NCBI RefSeq assembly: GCF_022539315.1
Contig: NC_066316.1
Coordinates: forward strand, 29,203,245 to 29,267,244
DNA from: Serinus canaria
Taxonomy: Eukaryota > Chordata > Aves > Passeriformes > Fringillidae
Reading direction: 5' to 3'
Length of the DNA stretch: 64,000 nucleotides
Part shown: piece after piece, positions 46,857 through 60,247 of the stretch
Position numbering within the stretch: the first letter of the stretch is position 1
How the letters are laid out: the number at the start of each line of letters is the position of its first letter
Program-made: the position numbers and the translations under genes
The notes under the pieces: model-generated
Told to the model about the DNA's origin: nothing
What the model saw: the letters and a program-made list of their open reading frames with translations, nothing else
Databases searched by the model: none

Positions 46857-48719
46857 CTTGACCTAGCAGTGACATGCACAGATTTTAAATAGTTGTACTG
46901 CATTTTTACTATGCATCTTTCAGCAGTGCTTGTGGAAGGCTGATTAAGTGTTCCCTTGAGATTCAGAGAGAATTCAGTGTGTTATTTTGTTTTGGCACCA
47001 AAATCTTTCGTGAGCATTGGGGTTTTAGTTGTTCTCTCATGAAAAATTTTATCTGCTTTCTTTGACTTTCATTGAAGTTGTCACCAACTTGAAAAATTGT
47101 CATCACTTCAGAGAAATTCTATCATTCCTGAAAAGTGAAGGATATTAAACTGCCTCTTCTCAAAGTTAAAATGAGATTCTTGACTTTGTCTTTTGCAAGT
47201 TCATTAAAGTACTCTGTAGCTCTAAGCTGGAGTGTTTTTTCAGTTCTGAATGCTGACATAGAAAACTGAAATAATGGTCATTATTACAGTTATCAGTCAT
47301 TTAATGCTGAACTATGCCTTGAGGAGGTTTTATACAGTATATGCAACTGCCCCTTGCAGAACATTTAAGCCTGTGCTGAATACTAATCAGGGTTTCTAAT
47401 ATCTTTTTCTATTTTTTTCCTCTTTAGTTGCTACATATTCATTTCTCCTGCTCCTCCATCTTTACATATACCTTTCCTCCTCATTTACTCTTTCAACTTA
47501 TCACCATTCTTTATAAAACACATGCACTGTTTCTCAGGGAGTTTTACATCTGCATCTTTCTCTTATATGGACTATCCTGTGTTCCCTGCATGTGTCTCTT
47601 ATTTTGTTTGTAAGCACAGAAATGAGAAGGGAAGCACACTGACTGAACAGCTCCATGGCCCGAGGCTGAGGGTGGGATTGAACTTTGTGACACCCTTCCA
47701 AGACTGTTTCTGGAGGCATCAGAGGCAGATGTTGCACAGAGTGAGTGTTGCATCTCCCATGCTGCAGTTGTACATAGAGCAGGCTTCAGTGCACACAGAT
47801 TGCTCAGTCTCTGGGAGTTCCAGAGTCCTGGGAACTTCCTCATCATCACAAACCAAAAGTTTGGCCATGTGCTCCACTGTCCCAGCTCCTCACCTTGCCT
47901 GCCTGCACACTTCAACCACACTTTAGATACTGCATTCTCAATCTTCCCCTCACCAGCCCATGGATGAGGATATCCTTATCCATCTCCTACTAGTAGAAAA
48001 GGCCCCACCTAGTTTGATATTTTTCTTCAAAACACACACCTCCCAAAATCAGAGGAATATATCACACTTGTATCTTGATAATGTAAGGTTTGCTTTTTTT
48101 TTTATGAGAGAATAACTTTGGACTCTCATCCACTCTAATTTAAAAAAATGGATCCCTGAGGCATGCTACTATTATGGTTTTAAAATTCATTATTTTAAAG
48201 ACTATCTTATGATTTTCAAGGGCATTACTCATCATTCTAGGATGCCTGGAATTAACAATACCAAGTGACAGTAAAAACAAGGCTCCATCATAGCATAAGC
48301 CCTTAGGCAACACTGCAGCAATAAAACAAACACTATCTTACTGCTAAGAAGGTATTTCTAGGTCCCTCTGGGTGTCAGCAGGACTTAAGCAGAGCATAAA
48401 AAGAAGTGAATTTCACAATGCATCTAAGTGTTTGTGATAAAACAGCACAGCTTCTGAGGAATTAGTTCTACTCATAGGGAGAAGTTTCCACATTCACTGT
48501 ACAGAAGAATTACCTAATGAACAGTTTTACAGGGCAAGTTTCTATGCAGTGTCTACACCTTTCCTGTCATTACTGACTTCAAGCTATTCTCTCCCCCAAA
48601 AAATACAGTAGTGTTTTGTGCAACATTATGGAAGGTGAATTGTATTAGAAAACAATTCTGTTGCTTGATAAACTAAGTATCATTTTGAGCTCTTACAGTT
48701 TTAGTTAAAAACTCATAAA
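46857..48719. other. Intergenic DNA with one exon-like segment
   Basis: Contains the segment 47428-47609 listed separately. The frames of 134 (+, 47522-47926) and 125 (-, 47544-47921) codons overlap each other and have no recognisable domain. Confidence 0.5.
47428..47609 (+). other. Exon-like segment after a strong pyrimidine tract
   Basis: The tract CTATTTTTTTCCTCTTTAG ends at 47427 and a GTAAGC donor starts at 47610. The 182 bases between are open in the frame starting at 47428 and would encode a strongly hydrophobic peptide, which is what T-rich DNA gives in any case. Most likely chance. Confidence 0.15.
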
Positions 48720-49000
48720 CACATGTTTGTTTTGCTAGGACAATGAAATGCAATTTAGCTACTGAAGTGCCAATTAACTAAAATTCTGTGCTGGTGCTAC
48801 TGATGTAAATCAGGCTATTAGATAGGCAGTGCAAATGAAGATGCAGAATTGGTTGCAGCCATTAAGCTGTTGATAATTGAGATGGAATGGAAGGCAATGC
48901 ATTGAATTTAACACTGTCTGTATAGAGAGTTTAGTAGGCTTTTTTCACAGCAAGAATTTATGGACCATGCAGAGATAGCACCAGTGAAAACATGACAATG
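48720..49000. other. Candidate conserved noncoding element
   Basis: Repeat-free stretch with blocks such as CAATGAAATGCAATTTAGCT, GTGCCAATTAACTAAAATTC, GCAGTGCAAATGAAGATGCA and TGTTGATAATTGAGATGGAA. Homeodomain- and octamer-like cores are close together. The call rests on appearance only. Confidence 0.35.
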
Positions 49001-52000
49001 TAACAGCACGACACACTGTAATGCTTTATCCTTTATTGTAAAACAATTGGGAAATATGGAGGGGATGGAACATTACCTCCCAGATTTTCCAGTGAACCTT
49101 TCCATTCTGCTGTTTCTCATGGGACTGCTGAATCTGACAACACTGAAAGACTTCCCAGAGAAATCTGATCACAGGGAAGGGATCATAATTAAAGCACCTC
49201 GAGAGTCCAGATTTCCACAGGGGAACCTCCATGCAGCACTATTTACCCCATCCATTTGTGGATGGCTCACCTTTCAGGAGCACATCAGAGCCAAAACGCC
49301 CAAATAAAAAGAGAAAATAAAAATACTTGAAATTAATTCAAGGAACTTGATAAGTCAGATGAAGAAAGGCAGAACTCAGCTGAGGAAAACTATCAGGGAA
49401 GAAGTTACTTAGGTTGCATCTCAGAGAGATTTTAAAATCTGAAAGGCTTTAACAGCTAAAAGGCAATGCTTCCCCTGATTTGTGTTTGAGAGCTGTGAAC
49501 TTTCTTGTTCACCCAAGGCCTAAACACAGTCAGTATTTCATTTTAAACTGGAAACCAAAACCACCCACCATACAGGGAAGTCCCCTGTATGCCATCATGA
49601 GAGTTTGAACTACAGCTTTCTCCATCCCCCACTGAACCCTCCCCATTTCATATCAACAATATAAAGGTTTGCATTAACGGTAGCATGAAATAGAGTGAGC
49701 AGACCCGTAGTCTTGCTTGGTATTTTAGGTGTTCCTGGATACCTACACATTGCTGCTCCCTGGCTAAGGTTTATGAAGTTTGGTCCTTCCTAGGCATCCA
49801 TTTCTGAAGTTAGGCAAGGTGTTTGAGGATGAGAAAAGGAGGTAAGGAAAGCCATGACCTCTTAGTATCTCCAGCTAAAGCTATGCCAATCTGCATAAAA
49901 CTGTTGGGTCAGACAGAGAAAGATAATATAACTTATGAAGCTTAGGAGACTAGTCAGGAACTAAAGATAAGAATAGGAAACCTAAATCTATTATCCATTC
50001 TAATAAAGAAAACCTTTTGCTAGAAAATTATTCTCTCAAAAGCTGAGGTTCTTAAGGATTTTAGGCTGTAAATGAGAAGGAATTTAGCAATCCATAATCT
50101 TCAGGGTAGTGCCTGTATGTTCACATCAATGCACTTCTGTGATAATTTCCCATAAGCTCTTCTATGACTGAATTTCTCTGGAATTAATATTAATGCAAAA
50201 TATATGTATTAGCCTGCATATCTGAAGGCTTGTTGCAATTCACTTTCTGCAAGCATTTATATCTGGAATAAATTACAGTCAGCCAATCATAAAATGAGAT
50301 CCCTATAACATTACTCTAATGATCAGACACATGAAAGTGATACATATCCTCCTGAACAGCAAACTGGCATAAGCCAAATGGTTGAACTGCAAAGAGACAT
50401 AGGACAGTCAAGAATGTTCTCCAACCAAACAGGGTTTTAAATGCATTTTTATTCATATTAATTTGTTATATATTATGATGTTCATCTTTCAACAAGAAAT
50501 TTTAAAGGGTGAAATTATCTTTGTGACAAATGAATTGGACTTTGCCAGGAGCCTGCCCCACCTCTTATTCTGGGTTTCTCCTGGGTAGAAGTACAAGACC
50601 TGAAAATGCTGAAGTGCTCATTCCACAGGGCAATGAGACTTTTTTATGAAAAGGGATGCTTTCTTCTCTGTTGGGTGTGTTGCTTAGGAAAGCTGTGAGC
50701 AGAAGCCTCAAGGTTGGTGAGATGTCTATAGTTTAAGAATAAGGACCTAGGGTAGCAGATGGCTGAGTCTGAATGAAATAGTACTCAGAAAACTGAGGAC
50801 CATTTACCTTTGAGATGCCTGATTTTTCCCTCTCCTCTCAAGATTCAATCTTGAGGTAGGAGTAAACAAATTTCCATATAACCTTTCCCATAGCTTAGTG
50901 TTAAACACCATCCTCATGCTCGGCATTAAGAACCAGAATCCAGGACACTTACCAAGAAAAAAGGCTTCAAAATCATGAAGATTTTTGTATTTTAAATACA
51001 TGAGCTCCCAGTCTGAGTCTGAGAATTCCTCTGCACCAGAATCTCGAGGGAAAGATTGATTTGTCAGTTGTTTGCTTATATTGCACATTTCCAGGAGGAG
51101 GCAGCAGTCTTAAGAGGAAAAGTTAAATGTCAGTGACTCATAGCTGGTAGCATGTTATTCACATAAACTAGGAATAGGAATAGAGGAAATAGAGGAAAAA
51201 GTTTGCAGTAAAACCCTGTAGTTAACAGGACTGAAAGATCTCTAAAGTATAAAATGTATTATGAGCACCACTGATGTTTGGTAGCAAGGGAGAATTTAAT
51301 ATTAGGGAACCAAATATCAATCCTTTCCTATAAACAAAGAATGGTTAGGAGGGACACAGATATCACCCCCAGCTGTGCTTGAATTTTGTTTGTTGCTCTA
51401 CTTACCTCTGAAATCAATAATGCCTGCTCTGCGTGGGCAAGAACTTCTAGGTACCAAATTCTTCCACCAGCAGCAGAGGTTGCAGCATTGGAAGGAAATA
51501 GTGAAGAAATAGAAAGAGCTGACACCTCAGCTCTGACACAGAACAGATACTGTGATTTCTCTTAGCATCTTTTGTAGACATACCTGAAATAAGATCTAAT
51601 AAATATGCATGTGGGATTTTTCATTTTGCAGGGGTGTGAGTGCTGTGTCTAAGGAGAGTACACAAGCAGGCAGGAATGCACTTGTAGCTCAGACCTCTTG
51701 AAATCAAACTTTGAATGGGTATTCCCCACGGACTGCAGTCTGACCTGAGCCCCATCCTCTGGGGGGGGCTGATCTCCTTCTGTGCCTTGTATTGAACTGC
51801 ACAGCACAGTGCTGGGTCACCCTCCAGAGCAACAGGGGCAGCACCTCAGGAGGAGAATACATTTGTTCTTAAAAAGCTTGGAAGCTACTTTTGAAGTTAG
51901 GAAGAAGGAAGAAAAAGCTTTAATGACTCAAAAAACTGTGCACAAAAGACTTGAGAAGGAAATATGGCTGACATAATTTCTGAAACTTACAGAAAATCCC

Positions 52001-54049
52001 TTTGAAAACTCAAATACTTCTTTATACCTCAAGTTCTTTTGTCTTGAATGAAGAAGGTACATATGCTGAAAGCAGAGGGATAAACTTTAGGATCCCAAAA
52101 GAACAATACCAGAGAATCTGAATATATTTGAAGCTTTCCTTAAAAGGTGACCTGGAATATGAGATAGCATCTCAATGATCCAACAGTGAGAATCCCTTCT
52201 ATACTTTCCTCCTTCCCTTCTCTTGAATCATGTCCCTGATGCCTCAAATCAGTTACTCTTGCCTTCACAGGAAAATTCACATTTGTGTATAGTTGGATGG
52301 GCCTGGATTTTATAAGACAGAGATGCTCTACATTTTTACATATATTCAGCTAACCTTTGTTAGCTGCAAATGCTCAGAATATTAACAGACAGGAATTGAT
52401 AGAAGGAAAAAATTAGCCATAGAGACTTCTGAACTTGTTACCTCAATCTAGAATGGGGAGATAAGAGAATTTTGGGCTTCTTTGTTTAAAAATACAGAGT
52501 CTGATTGTAAAAATTCACTTTTATTCTCTGTTCTTATCAAGCAGATACAGAAATTATGGTGAACTAGTTGCAATATATCCTTGCATACTTCTGCTCAGTA
52601 ATAGGATCAAGCTGGGGAAAGGGAGAGGAAAGAGGACAAGACAAAGACTGCAGCTATTTATGCAAATCAGATGTGGTCTTTCAAAGCAAAGACTCAAGCA
52701 GTGACAAATGGTGAATAGAAACTGAGTGACTGAACCCTAAATAAATAAAGCAAATAAAATAAATGAAACCCAAACAATAAATTGCAAAGAAATAGAATTA
52801 AGTAGAGGGGACATGGACAAATACACTGAATAAACTATGTCAAAACAGAGGGCACATAAAGAAAGTGACATTAAAGAGAAAGAGAAGAAAAGGCAGACTG
52901 TTTCAAAATTGATAGGTATGTATAACAAACCTCATTAGGATTTTATGGAGCTTCACAAGAGAGCCCAGTTCTTGAACTGTGATGCTCATCATCCCTGCAA
53001 TCTGCAGGAGCAGCCATTCTGACCAAGTAAATTTGATATAGTATTGGCCATTAGGATAAGGCTGCTTGAATTTGTGTTTAAAAAATCCTCATTTACTGTC
53101 ACATGGCAGTAGTGATCTCAGCAAAAGAGCTGGACAAGCAGGAGAAATAGATCAGTGCTGTATTGAAAACACACGCCTTGCAACACCCCCTAAGAAATGG
53201 TATTACCTGTAACAAACAGAAATGTCATTTTAATCACTTGGGAAATTAATACAGTTAGTGAGCTTAGCACTCCTTTAGATGATAACATCCTGTTTACTGA
53301 GGATGAAGGTGTTCAAGAAGATACCTTCTTAGGAATTGCTGTTCATGTTTGTTTAATGCTTAAGCTGAAAAAACACCAGATAAAAATGTTCTGGGGTAGG
53401 GGGAAAGAAAAAGTTAGATTCAAGAGCAGAAAAGACAAAAAAAAAGAGAAGAGACAGATTCCATTTTAATACTCAAGAAAATCCAATATTTTAACTTGAA
53501 AATGCAGCAAGTCAAAGAGTCTTCACCTTTTCCTGGTATGCTTCCTCTCCCCTCTACAACAGGTGCTTAACTACAGTTCAAAGTATCTAAATTAGGATGT
53601 CTTGGGATCTCAGGTTTAATCTTTCTAAAATTAAAATTTTGTGATATCTTCAGATGATTTTCTAAGCCTATATGCAGGTTTTGGAAGAAAAGTTTGGAAA
53701 AGAAGAATTAATTTTCAGTTGTTTTAATTCTTGGCTGATAGACTGTTAAGCTATTTTCTTACCACAAAAGGTTTTCCATTTTAGAGAAGTTCCTTGCCTT
53801 TTATTTCCCAAGGTTGCATGACCAAGAGCTATCATGCCAACAGATGTAGTTCATTGTGAGGTTATCAAGATCTCTTTGGGTTCACTTGGCTACAGAAGAA
53901 CCTCTGAAGCTGAACTTAAATTGCTGTAAGAAGTTACTTTGGAACCATTCTTTACTTTAGACCAAATATTTAAAGACAATATTTTTTTCCATTTTTCCTA
54001 ACAATATATTTCTGAAGATGCTGATCAGTTAAAAGAAAGGAGCCAATGC
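49001..54049. other. Long intergenic stretch
   Basis: No gene recognised. It contains a hairpin at 49569-49591 (9-bp arms, 5-base loop) and a G7 run near 51762. The 90-codon frame 53197-53469 ends in a lysine/arginine-rich run from A-rich DNA. Confidence 0.5.
49569..49591. repeat. Inverted repeat, 9-bp arms, 5-base loop
   Basis: CATACAGGG and CCCTGTATG flank AAGTC. It is short and possibly chance. Confidence 0.8.
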
Positions 54050-54345
54050 ACTGGGTATTAACACACAAGATATTAATGTATTGTCTTAGGCTATATTCAT
54101 TTGGAAGGTCAATTCATTGCTAGCTGAAATGTTAATACATAAATATTAAGCAAAAGGCTTCAAGGGTAATACTATAATTTTTTATTAATAACAATGTTAC
54201 GAATGTGCTTTAATTAACTACAATGTGTGCTTCCTATAGCTTGAAGGTCTGACTCTTCTAAGCAAATTATCATCAGTAAAGTCCAAGGCAGTGCTGGATA
54301 TAAATTTAATTAATTAAAATGTTACACTTAATGAGAAAAAGGTTA
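54050..54345. other. Candidate conserved noncoding element
   Basis: Dense homeodomain-type cores: TTTAATTAACTACAATG near 54209, AAATTTAATTAATTAAAATG near 54302, plus TTTTTTATTAATAACAATG. Repeat-free. Regulatory role is inferred. Confidence 0.3.
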
Positions 54346-55707
54346 TTCTACAGAATTCAGACTGTGCGCACATATTAGCTTTAGCAACTGACAAATCTTT
54401 TCTAATCTTACAATAATTTTTTATTGTTAAGTTCTCTGCAAAACATTCCTCCTCACTGTTATTTCAATGAGTTGAAAATGCAGAGGTGAATCAGAAGTAA
54501 ATCAGAAACACAGGTGTAGTTCTCTCTCTTCTTCTAGAAGGCCTCCAAAAACCCTTCTTGAAAGTAGTAATACATGTGGTAAGCAGGAGGAGATAAAGCT
54601 GTACTCCCATTGTTTAAGAGATGACCTAGGGACTCTACCAGGGACAGGATTTACAGGACTGAAGAGTGTTAAGGGAAAACACAGAGCTACTTAACTTAAC
54701 TTTGCCTGATTTGTCTCATAGAAAGCTTGACATGTAAAAGAGCCCTGCAGTCCCTGACACCAACACAGTTCTACAGTGCCATGGTGAAGATTAATATCTT
54801 TAAATTAACTTGTGTGTTTAGCCAATGCTATGCATGGAGTGCTCAGCAGATACACCTCCACCCAGTGATATAGCTCCAGGAGACATCTAGTTTGTTCCAG
54901 GCCAGTTGGATTTTTATGATTCATGCATGCTTTCTAATACAAGATGAAGTAATTGGATCAGTAAAATAGCCTGAGAAAGACGTACATAATCCCTTTCCCA
55001 ACCACAGGTGGAAAAATCCCCTTCTGGCATTGCAGCAAACTCTGTATCAAGAAGCAAAGGAGCTCACAAATTCTCTCAGGCTATGAACTAGTTTGACTTT
55101 TGGGGGCAGAGACTGTCAGTGCATACAAATGTGACAACCCCATCAAACCCAGACTACCCTCCTGGCTCTAGAGCCCCTGCACATAGACATAGGCTTAACC
55201 AGTTGCTTTAAAGCCTCTTGCTGATTTTAGCCAGACAGTAAGACAACTCAATAACTCAATAATTATATGGGAGTTGCCATAATGGATATTCAACCAGATG
55301 GCAAACAGAACCAGGTGGCCAGACCTTGAACTGGGCTGCAGAAACATGTCTTTAGTTCCTCAAGCTTGTTGGATCCTGTCCACAATCACATAAGACTGAG
55401 ATTGCTATCCAACTGGCTCCTCACAGTAGCACTGTATGTGCATTTTGGAGGAGACAAGGAGAAATTGCAATCCCAAAGTAGCTAGATAAATGTACAAGTT
55501 TATGTAACCTGTAAACCCATGGCATCTGCTTGATCTTCATGCACAACTCAGTCCTGGCATCCAGGAGACTTGCTCTGAGGCACAGGGAACCAAAGAGCAA
55601 TAAAAGACAGAGAAATGCTCTGCCCTGCCTCGCTGCCCAAGAGATTGCAAAATTAGAGCTTATTCTTCTATTTCCCTTGATACCTTTGTTGGTGCCCCTC
55701 TATTTGC
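54346..55707. other. Intergenic DNA, no gene recognised
   Basis: No confident repeats or genes. The 64-codon frame 55530-55724 runs into the CR1 copy that follows. Confidence 0.5.
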
Positions 55708-56016
55708 TGCCCATCAATACTTAAAGGGGTCTTGTAGGAGAGATGGGAGCAGACTTTCCAGTAGAGGCTGTTGTGATAGGACGAGGAAAAATGGTCTAAA
55801 ACTAAAAGAGGGTAGATTCAGACTAAATGTAAGGAAGAAATTTTCTATGAAGGTGAAAACACTGAACAGGTTGTCCTGTGAGATGTGGTAGATACCTCAC
55901 CTGGAAATATTCAAGGCCAGGCTGGACAGGTCTCTGAGCACAACCTGAGACTTTGGACTAGATGACCTCTAAAGGCCCCTTCCAAGCCAAACCATTCTAT
56001 GATTCTGTGATTCTAT
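55708..56016 (+). mobile_element. CR1 LINE, 5'-truncated 3' end
   Basis: Avian CR1 3' region in order: CAATACTTAAAGGGGTCTTG (55715-55734), TTGTGATAGGACGAGGAAAA, CTAAAAGAGGGTAGATTCAG, AGGAAGAAATTTTCTATGAA, AGGCCAGGCTGGACAGGTCT, GGACTAGATGACCTCTAAAG, GCCCCTTCCAAGCCAAACCA and the end TTCTATGATTCTGTGATTC. The 3' tail repeats are intact. It has no coding capacity. The left edge is set where the CR1-like AAAGGGG block begins and may lie a few bases earlier. Confidence 0.97.
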
Positions 56017-57369
56017 TTCTCAGATGTCCTTAGAGCTCAGTAGTGCATGGAAAATAAATGAACTTTAATATTATTTACATGAAATATTGATCCACTTGTT
56101 GATGCATTTCACATAGGAAAACAGCTTCCTAACACTCCTACAAAGCAAATGGTCATATTTTGGAAAGATATTTTGGTATCTACAACTGCAATATTTACAC
56201 CTCTATGCATAATTTCTAGTTCCAGTGGAAAATAAAAATATATATATGAAAATCTTACAAATACTGAAGTGTCTTGAGAAACTGAGATTTTCTGAGGCAA
56301 GGAACATTATCCCTCTTTCCTCCACTACACAATTAGCAACCTTTAATGCCAGTAGTTGACAAGGAACACAATCTTGGAAACAGATGGCCTGCTTATTGTG
56401 CTATTGCTTTCTTTCTAGTCAGGTTAATTTGGCCCAGATGTCTTTTTTAGAACTCCTTTGAGAGGTGCTTGCTCTTGTGTTCAAGCTGCAAGAGATTTTA
56501 AGAAAGAGAAAAGGCTGAAATAAATTACACATAGGAAGAGATTCAAGAAAAAAAAAGGGAAATTAAAAAAAAATATTTTAAAATTCCTATGTTTTCTATA
56601 GCACTGTGCAGGCTTAAGAGGAGGGCTAAAATTCATTCATGTTTCCTCAGTCATGTGCTCTTTCCTGTGGTCACTTCCCCTCACTATCTCAGAGTTCCCC
56701 AAAGAAAACATACCCTCATATATTGGACAGCAAGGTGGGAACCAATTGTTTTTGTGGGTATAAATTCATAAGTGAGGAACAGCAAGATAGGTGGCAATAA
56801 AGCATATATACAAGAGAGGATGTTTATGGAGACAGTGTGCTCAGATTACTTAACCTTGAAAGACAAAATTCAGACTGAAATAAGGTGGTAGGCGGGGGAA
56901 AATGTGTCCATGTATTACAGCCTTCTCTCAATCCAAGCTGAGAACTGCAATAAATTAAAAACAAACCTTCCAAAAGCCTTCATCAGACCCTGAGCTGCAT
57001 TTTTAAAGTGATTGATAAACAATTACAAAGCTGCTGTCACACCCCTAGCGTCATAATTCAATATGTGTGCTTAGAGTATTGTTTAAATCACTGATTCACG
57101 TCAGGAAAAATAAATGTCTCAAATCTTATATGGCACTGAGTTTCCCTCCTTTGCCTCATTTCTACATAGAGTATTCTCCCTCAGCTGCTTGATCACTGGC
57201 TAACAAGCCAATGAAGTTTCTCACCTACAAGCTAGAAAGGAATGGCTGGAAATCTCTGGCCATGTGTTCTGGGGGGGCAACTTAATTGCTGATTCACAGG
57301 TGCCAAATGCCCCAAGGAAACCCTAGCCACTGAAGTGAATCTAGAACCAGCCTCCTGATGAAAATATTG
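56017..57369. other. Intergenic DNA, no gene recognised
   Basis: AT-rich, with a short TATATATA tract near 56240 and A runs near 56549-56575. Confidence 0.5.
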
Positions 57370-57780
57370 ACAGCTTCTTTCAGAGAAGCATGCAAAGAAA
57401 CATGACATTTTGGTACTAATATTTAGTGCTCAACAGCAGCTGGCAAATTGCTCTCATCTGATTTGGCTGGCTGCTTCGTGTTGGAAATCAATAGCAAATT
57501 GGAGATATTTCACTCTATTTATTAGGTGCAATATAAAAAAAAGAAATACCAGCACCATCCTTGAAGCCAGAGATTGCACAAAACCCTCATTTGAATGTGG
57601 GTGCTATCTCAAAAGTCAAGTTACAGCCCAAACACAACATGACTGTAATTCACATCTAGCTGCTACAATAAGAAGTCTATTTAGTCATACAGAGTGCAGC
57701 TGCTGCTTTAATTCTGGAAACCCCTGAGGAACTAATGTTAACATGTTGTCAGATTAAAGCACATCATGGCATGGCTAGCA
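57370..57780. other. Candidate conserved noncoding element
   Basis: Repeat-free, with E-boxes CAGCTG at 57437-57442 and 57697-57702 and blocks such as TTGGTACTAATATTTAGTGC and GCTGCTGCTTTAATTCTGGA. It has the mixed, motif-rich look of vertebrate enhancers. A 105-codon open frame (57410-57727) runs through it but shows no domain. Conservation cannot be tested here. Confidence 0.35.
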
Positions 57781-60010
57781 CACAAATGATGCATCAAATT
57801 GGTGTCCACAAAAAGACCACACCAAAAACGTGCCGAGCCTGAGCTGTCAAAAGTTCTAGGGAAATGCATTAGGGAAAAGAACATATGGCACCCTAATACT
57901 TTTTGAACAAATTTACCCTGAGCTCAGAAAAGCTTGTGCTTGAATCTAATAAAAAGAGAGTGTTTGAGGCTGAGTGATGGGGGCTCTTCTCTCTAGTTAG
58001 AAAAAAACCCCAAATCTAGTACAGCTGTTTGAGAGAAGAAAATTGATCTTATCCAAGCCCTGTGAACTCTCTTCCCAAAGTTCAGAAGACCACCATTTTA
58101 GTGGTGGCCTTACCACAGAATTTTTGCATCCACAACACTCCAGAATAATGTGAATGGAGGAGAATAGGTTTCACAACCAGCTTCTGCTCAAGTAGCCAAA
58201 GAAGTTTTTTTTCCACTCAGAAAGAAGAAAATTGTAGGGGGAAATTAAATTGTCCAAAGCCGATGTATCGAATTCTTCATCAAGTTAAATCCTACTCTAA
58301 GCAGAAGGCTGGGAGTCATGGCTGAAGTTCTTCTCAATCTCCAGCTACTTTGTTATTTGATTGATTCCTAGATACTTTGTGCCAAAATAGTCAGGATTTA
58401 AGATTTGCGCTCACCCTTAATGCCACAATTGTCTTGGATATCAGATGGGGAGGGCTACGTCTGATTTATCTTGATCTTAATGCACTCACTATGAATTCAG
58501 TCAATAAGATTAAAGCCCACCCTGCTTAGCCCTTATACCTGCCCTTCGTTTCTTTAGAGAACTATTTTCCTACAGAAATATCAAACTTACAAAGGTCTGA
58601 AACTTAGATAAAAGCAACCAATCCAAGTTATTAGGGAATCAGACCCATCTATTTCAGTGAGCTCTGAGAAATCCCTCAGATCTTCAGGAAGTGAAAATAG
58701 TGAAAGGCCACTGCGGTGACCAAAGATCAGGATGGACAGCAAGAAAATGAGCCAGCATACAGAAATCTGTCAGCTAACTCAAGATTCAAACTGCACTCTT
58801 GTGGTGCAAAGATTTTATCAGTTGGAATAGCCTTATCTTGAGTTCTGTCTGCATTTCAATATAAAGTAGATGCAGACTGAGTGTTTCCCATTCAGTTTGT
58901 ATAATAGGTCATTTGTCTGTTTCTTTTCTCTTGGAGCCTCATATTTTTTTCAAAGATAAATGTATTAAAACTTTCCTGAAAAAAGCAAAAGAGATAAAAA
59001 AGCAGAAGAGATTCCTGAAAAGAAGCAAAAGGAATAGATCAGAGGCTCGAATGAAGCAGACTGTCATTTTTTTCATGTTCAATTGCCATAAAATATATTG
59101 GATGTTAGGTTGCCAATTTATTTATGCCCTGACCTTTTATTAAAAATACACTATTAACACCAGCATTGGGTAAAATAATATGTGGGTGTGCATTCAGTAA
59201 GTATAACTAACCAACCAAAACTGGCTACATAAGCCATATGCTGCAGTAAAGAAGTCACCATAATTCAGAGACATCACCTATGCATGCCATCAGTTGTTCA
59301 TTCTGTTTTCTTCCAGTCTAGATTAAAATCAATAAAAAAGCAGCTTCAAAGGAACCCTTATCCTTTCACATGTTTTGATCACTGTGGGTGTTCAGAGTCT
59401 TAACTCTGTTGTCAAAACTCACGGATTGCAATCCTTCAGCTGACAAATAAGGCAACTTCTGAGACACTGGATCTGCTTAATTGGGGCACTTAGCTAATAT
59501 CTTTACCTGCACATTTGCATTCTTCACGGTGCTGCTTTTTAGAGCTCTCTTCTGAGTCTGAGCATATCTTCAGAGCACAGCTTGTATGCCTGAGAACAGC
59601 CTTTGTGCACTTTGTGCATATTTTGGTAAACACAATTAGAAGGGATTTTCAATGTTAGTTTAAAATTTGTTTTCAGCATAAGAAATCATTAAATGGTCCT
59701 GTTCTGTTGGCTAAAAGGAGACAAAATCAAAGAATGACTGGGACTTAAACTGGAAAACACACAAGTACTTTATATTTTTTAAGGGCAAGGAAAAGAAAAA
59801 CATCTGGAAAGGCTGAAACAGATGAGAAAGGATGCCGTCAAACTCAGTGAAGTCTCTAGATTCATTATCTTTTTACTATTTGTGTGTAACTATTGCATGT
59901 AGAATGGTACTACAAATGTTTGTATTTTTATCAGACAGTCTAATAAATTATTCAGAGGTGAGATGAATCCAGAGAAGACTGACTTCAAAAATTGTTCAAT
60001 ATTTTCATGA
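57781..60010. other. Intergenic DNA, no gene recognised
   Basis: Contains a purine-rich direct repeat near 58973-59040 (TTCCTGAAAA...AGCAAAAG occurring twice, 39 bases apart), which yields a lysine/arginine-rich chance frame. Confidence 0.5.
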
Positions 60011-60247
60011 TGCTTTGGATTAAAGAAACAAAATAGAGAAGGTGTAAAGGAAATGGAAGAGGGAGCAGAAGGGGTTGGACTTAATGGAACAACTCATCAA
60101 CTTCCAAAAGACCCAGTTACAGAAGTTCTGAAACTTCGGTATTCATTTGCAGTTCGTGTTGGTGAAGCTTGGCTGTGGATTTGAGAACTTGATGGGTTTG
60201 CACTGAAAGTTATGAAGCCTTCACTGTCCCAGTACATCAAATACTAG
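60011..60247 (+). pseudogene. Possible decayed coding fragment (unrecognised)
   Basis: A frame of 79 codons between stops at 60008-60010 and 60245-60247 contains just one internal stop, a TGA at 60182-60184, with an ATG at 60053. The translation has a more balanced composition than the other frames here and includes a LPKDPVTEVLKLRYSF run before the TGA and an ELDGFALKVMKPSLSQYIKY run after it. I do not recognise a family, and no splice sites or polyA tail frame it. It may be chance or a relic of a processed copy. Confidence 0.15.

Noticed and set aside
47522..47926. Overlapping 134- and 125-codon frames on opposite strands
   Set aside because: No recognisable domain on either strand, and two open strands over one region are expected of a stop-poor GC-richer patch.
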